DNA from: Candidatus Mediterraneibacter vanvlietii
GTDB taxonomy: Bacteria; Bacillota; Clostridia; Lachnospirales; Lachnospiraceae
Direction of reading: 5' to 3'
Assembly (NCBI GenBank): GCA_019113645.1
Contig: DXGZ01000039.1
Span: 1-35,357, forward strand
Length of the DNA stretch: 35,357 nt
The notes beneath the pieces are model-generated. The model ran no database searches and was not told the origin of the DNA. It was given only the letters and a program-made list of their open reading frames with translations. Each line of letters opens with the position of its first letter. The stretch's first letter is position 1. This document shows, in pieces, positions 33,805-35,357 of this stretch. The position numbers and the translations under genes are program-made.

Positions 33805-34728
33805 CTATTCTTCCCACAGTTTTTCCGGGTACAGACCTTCCTCTTTGAGTTTACGGATTGCCTCAACTACCATCGGTTTGTCCTCTTTGTATGTGACGCC
33901 GTACCATTTGTCCTCGGACTCCAGCACCTTCACAACAGCTCTGTCCTCTGCCAGAAGATCACTTACCACGGCCGGAAGATAATACTCGCATTTCATCGGA
34001 TTCTCCTTCAGCCCATTCTCAAGAAATACCGGGAACCCTTTTTTGATCTCATCAAGCATACTGTGCGTGAATCCCCACATATTCATGGAAACAAGAGTCT
34101 CCCCGTCGATCGGGTTCCAGGTCGTCCCGTCATCCTCCGAATACTCGATTCCACTGTCATGTTTCTCGATCCTTGTCATCTCCGTCACGCTGACAAGCTC
34201 CTTCTCATCGTTGAGCTCGCATACTCCTCTGGATACGTAACCGTTACCAGTCACTGTATTTTTCAGACGGTATCCGACCATCGTATAGCGGTACTTTTCA
34301 TCGTCCTCATGAGTGGTCAGATAATCATGGATCGTCTGGAATGCATGACGTCCGTAATAATCGTCCGCATTGATTACAGCAAAAGGTCCGTCAATCTCGT
34401 CGATTGCGCTCAGCACCGCATGGGCAGTTCCCCACGGCTTCACGCGTCCCTCCGGAACTTCAAACCCTTCCGGTATATTCTCAAGCTCCTGGAATGCATA
34501 TGCAGTATCCATTACTTTTTCTATTCTTCTGCCGATTGTCTCTTTAAAATCAGCTTCATTTTCTTTTTTAATGATAAAAACAACCTTCTCAAAGCCGGCA
34601 CGCTTCGCGTCATAAATGGAAAAATCCATAATAATATGTCCTTCTTTATCCACCGGATCAATCTGCTTCAATCCGCCGTATCTGCTGCCCATTCCAGCCG
34701 CCATAATGACCAAAACCGGTTTTTTCAT
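33805..34728 (-). CDS. Sugar-phosphate nucleotidyltransferase
   Basis: This is a cytoplasmic nucleotidyltransferase (307 residues) that probably makes a nucleotide sugar from a sugar 1-phosphate and an NTP. The N-terminal signature VLVIMAAGMGSRYGGLKQ and the metal-site segment FAVINADDYYG are clear. The C-terminal part (YYLPAVVSDLL, EDKWYGVTYKEDK) is typical of the clostridial form. It may be a UDP-glucose pyrophosphorylase, which would match the nearby galE, but it is not the standard GalU sequence and the substrate is open. The start at 34728 has GGAGG ten bases upstream; the frame extends 41 codons beyond it through the leader hairpin and promoter, so I reject the longer form. Confidence 0.88.
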   Translation of the reverse strand: MKKPVLVIMAAGMGSRYGGLKQIDPVDKEGHIIMDFSIYDAKRAGFEKVVFIIKKENEADFKETIGRRIEKVMDTAYAFQELENIPEGFEVPEGRVKPWGTAHAVLSAIDEIDGPFAVINADDYYGRHAFQTIHDYLTTHEDDEKYRYTMVGYRLKNTVTGNGYVSRGVCELNDEKELVSVTEMTRIEKHDSGIEYSEDDGTTWNPIDGETLVSMNMWGFTHSMLDEIKKGFPVFLENGLKENPMKCEYYLPAVVSDLLAEDRAVVKVLESEDKWYGVTYKEDKPMVVEAIRKLKEEGLYPEKLWEE

Positions 34729-34758
34729 AACTGTGTGACCTCCTGTCAAGATTTGTCT

Positions 34759-34796
34759 CAGGATCATCGCCGGAATTTGAGCCGGCGATGATCCTG
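34759..34796 (-). promoter_or_regulatory. 5'-terminal hairpin in the nucleotidyltransferase leader
   Basis: Arms 34759-34773 and 34782-34796 form a perfect 15-bp stem (CAGGATCATCGCCGG and its complement) with an eight-base loop. The promoter at 34801-34829 would start the RNA almost at the base of the stem. The ribosome site lies about 17 bases downstream of it. A stabilising 5' cap structure is one possibility; a regulatory site is another. Confidence 0.6.
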
Positions 34797-34800
34797 TTTT

Positions 34801-34829
34801 ATTGTATGATAAACGGAAGAATTTGTAAA
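34801..34829 (-). promoter_or_regulatory. Promoter of the nucleotidyltransferase gene
   Basis: On the minus strand TTTACA (34824-34829) and TACAAT (34801-34806) are 17 bases apart; each box differs from consensus at one base. Confidence 0.75.
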
Positions 34830-34874
34830 GGTATGCCGCTATTTTGTTCACTAACTCTCTGCGCTGAATCGGAC

Positions 34875-35140
34875 GAAAACAGAGATGTTTTTTAAGATGT
34901 ATTCTGCAGAGCCGGAGGATATGTTCAGGGTTCCGCTCCGGGGAATAAGAGCAACTAAGAAGTTCCGGGCACGGACTAAATACAAGGACAGGCGGTGAGC
35001 AACTCGCTTCGCTCAGACAATCTCACCGCCTGTCCTAACGTCCGTACACGGAACTCCAAGTTGCGCTAATTCCCCTCCGAAGTCACCCTGCCCACATCCT
35101 CCATCTCTGCAGAAAAGTTCTTGAAACAGGGTCTGTTTTC
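34875..35140 (-). repeat. Long hairpin repeat (element 3)
   Basis: The inner arms 34986-34999 and 35022-35035 pair perfectly over 14 bp (GGACAGGCGGTGAG and its complement). Outside them, paired segments with scattered mismatches extend to GAAAACAGA (34875-34883) against TCTGTTTTC (35132-35140). The tip at 35000-35021 is the exact complement of the 22-nt tip of element 2. The block CCCTCCGAAGTCACC (35073-35087) is the complement of GGTGACTTCGGAGGG in element 2. The opposite arm holds TTCCGCTCCGGGGAATAAG, similar to the matching arm of element 2. Stem arms differ between the two copies. Confidence 0.8.
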
Positions 35141-35188
35141 TGCTCTATCAAAAGGGGAGCCAGTAACAATATAGCTGCTCGAAACTAA

Positions 35189-35235
35189 GGCGCGGCCGGA
35201 AGGTTTTACAATACACAACTCCTTCAAGCCGCGCC
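35189..35235. repeat. Hairpin with 8-bp GC stem
   Basis: GGCGCGGC (35189-35196) pairs with GCCGCGCC (35228-35235), and inside it GAAGG (35199-35203) with CCTTC (35221-35225). GTTTT follows on the plus strand, so it could act as a terminator, but no plus-strand gene precedes it. Confidence 0.5.
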
Positions 35236-35298
35236 GTTTTGCATGGGCAATGTGTATTTATTCCCGGAGCATTATTGAAAGCGTCTCAGAACAAAAAT

Positions 35299-35357
35299 GA
35301 GGAGTCAGGGGAAGGGTGGAGATTTCCGAAGGAAATACTACCCGACCTTGATTCCTC
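35299..35357. repeat. Hairpin at the right edge, probably incomplete
   Basis: 35299-35310 pairs with 35346-35357 at 10 of 12 positions (GAGGAGTCAGGG against GAGGAATCAAGG). Inner pairs are GGGT/ACCC and ATTTCC (35322-35327)/GGAAAT (35331-35336) across a GAA loop. The outer stem reaches the last base of the window, so its full extent is unknown. Confidence 0.5.

Larger units (their letters stand above)
34852..35357. other. Intergenic region with hairpin element 3 and two further hairpins
   Basis: No gene is seen in the last 506 bases. Nearly the whole stretch is occupied by inverted repeats: the 266-base element at 34875-35140, a hairpin at 35189-35235 and another at 35299-35357 that may continue beyond the window. 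Confidence 0.6.

Noticed and set aside
33757-34791. Plus-strand open frame of 344 codons
   Set aside because: It lies opposite the clear nucleotidyltransferase gene, has no recognisable motifs and no ribosome site; it is a shadow of that gene's codon pattern.
34729-34851. 41-codon N-terminal extension of the nucleotidyltransferase
   Set aside because: It would run through the promoter and leader hairpin; the ATG at 34728 has GGAGG and starts the family's usual sequence.
34875-35357. CRISPR array or insertion sequence
   Set aside because: There are no regularly spaced direct repeats and no transposase frame; the repeats are inverted.

Overview
The window looks like a chromosomal segment of an anaerobic gut-type Clostridium relative, most likely Lachnospiraceae. 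This rests on an Rnf complex in the clostridial order C-D-G-E-A-B, a sodium-pump decarboxylase operon of the type seen in that family, an S1-domain gene joined to ispH, a CsoR-controlled metal ATPase, and strong AGGAGG ribosome binding sites at moderate GC content. The species call is inference from gene content; no rRNA or tRNA gene is present.

Layout, left to right. (1) 1-273: intergenic hairpin sequence. (2) 274-5279, minus strand: the whole rnf operon. (3) 5531-12258, minus strand: a housekeeping run, transcribed pepP-type peptidase, RpiR-type regulator, HI0933-type flavoprotein, cmk, ispH, S1-domain protein. (4) 12460-17690, minus strand: a five-gene biotin-dependent decarboxylase/transcarboxylase operon with both an MmdA-type and an OadA-type carboxyltransferase, a biotin carrier, a lipoprotein-OadG fusion and the OadB membrane pump. 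(5) 17806-19506, minus strand: a MATE exporter preceded by a MarR regulator whose 5' end is missing. (6) 19507-19916: a long hairpin repeat. (7) 19917-22266, plus strand: csoR and a P1B-type ATPase with two dyads in the promoter between them. (8) 22299-23194, minus strand: a small HTH regulator and a DUF2975-type membrane protein. (9) 23517-27548, plus strand: a polar amino acid ABC importer and an M20 amidohydrolase, with hairpins between genes. (10) 27706-31722, minus strand: a heterodimeric CydDC-like ABC exporter and a YbaN-type protein. (11) 31905-33592, minus strand: galE and a YkgJ-type cysteine-cluster protein. (12) 33805-34728, minus strand: a sugar nucleotidyltransferase. (13) 34852-35357: a second long hairpin repeat and two further hairpins.

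Energy metabolism is the main theme. Rnf couples ferredoxin:NAD+ electron transfer to ion pumping, and the decarboxylase operon can turn decarboxylation of a C4-dicarboxylate or acyl-CoA into a sodium gradient. If Rnf also uses sodium, the two would feed the same gradient. galE and the nucleotidyltransferase fit UDP-sugar metabolism.

The most unusual structure is a family of intergenic long inverted repeats. Two copies, at about 19536-19699 and 34875-35140 in opposite orientation, have an identical 22-nt tip and an identical 15-nt internal block, while their stem arms differ in sequence yet stay paired. One copy abuts the broken marR gene. The elements' identity and function are unknown from this window alone.
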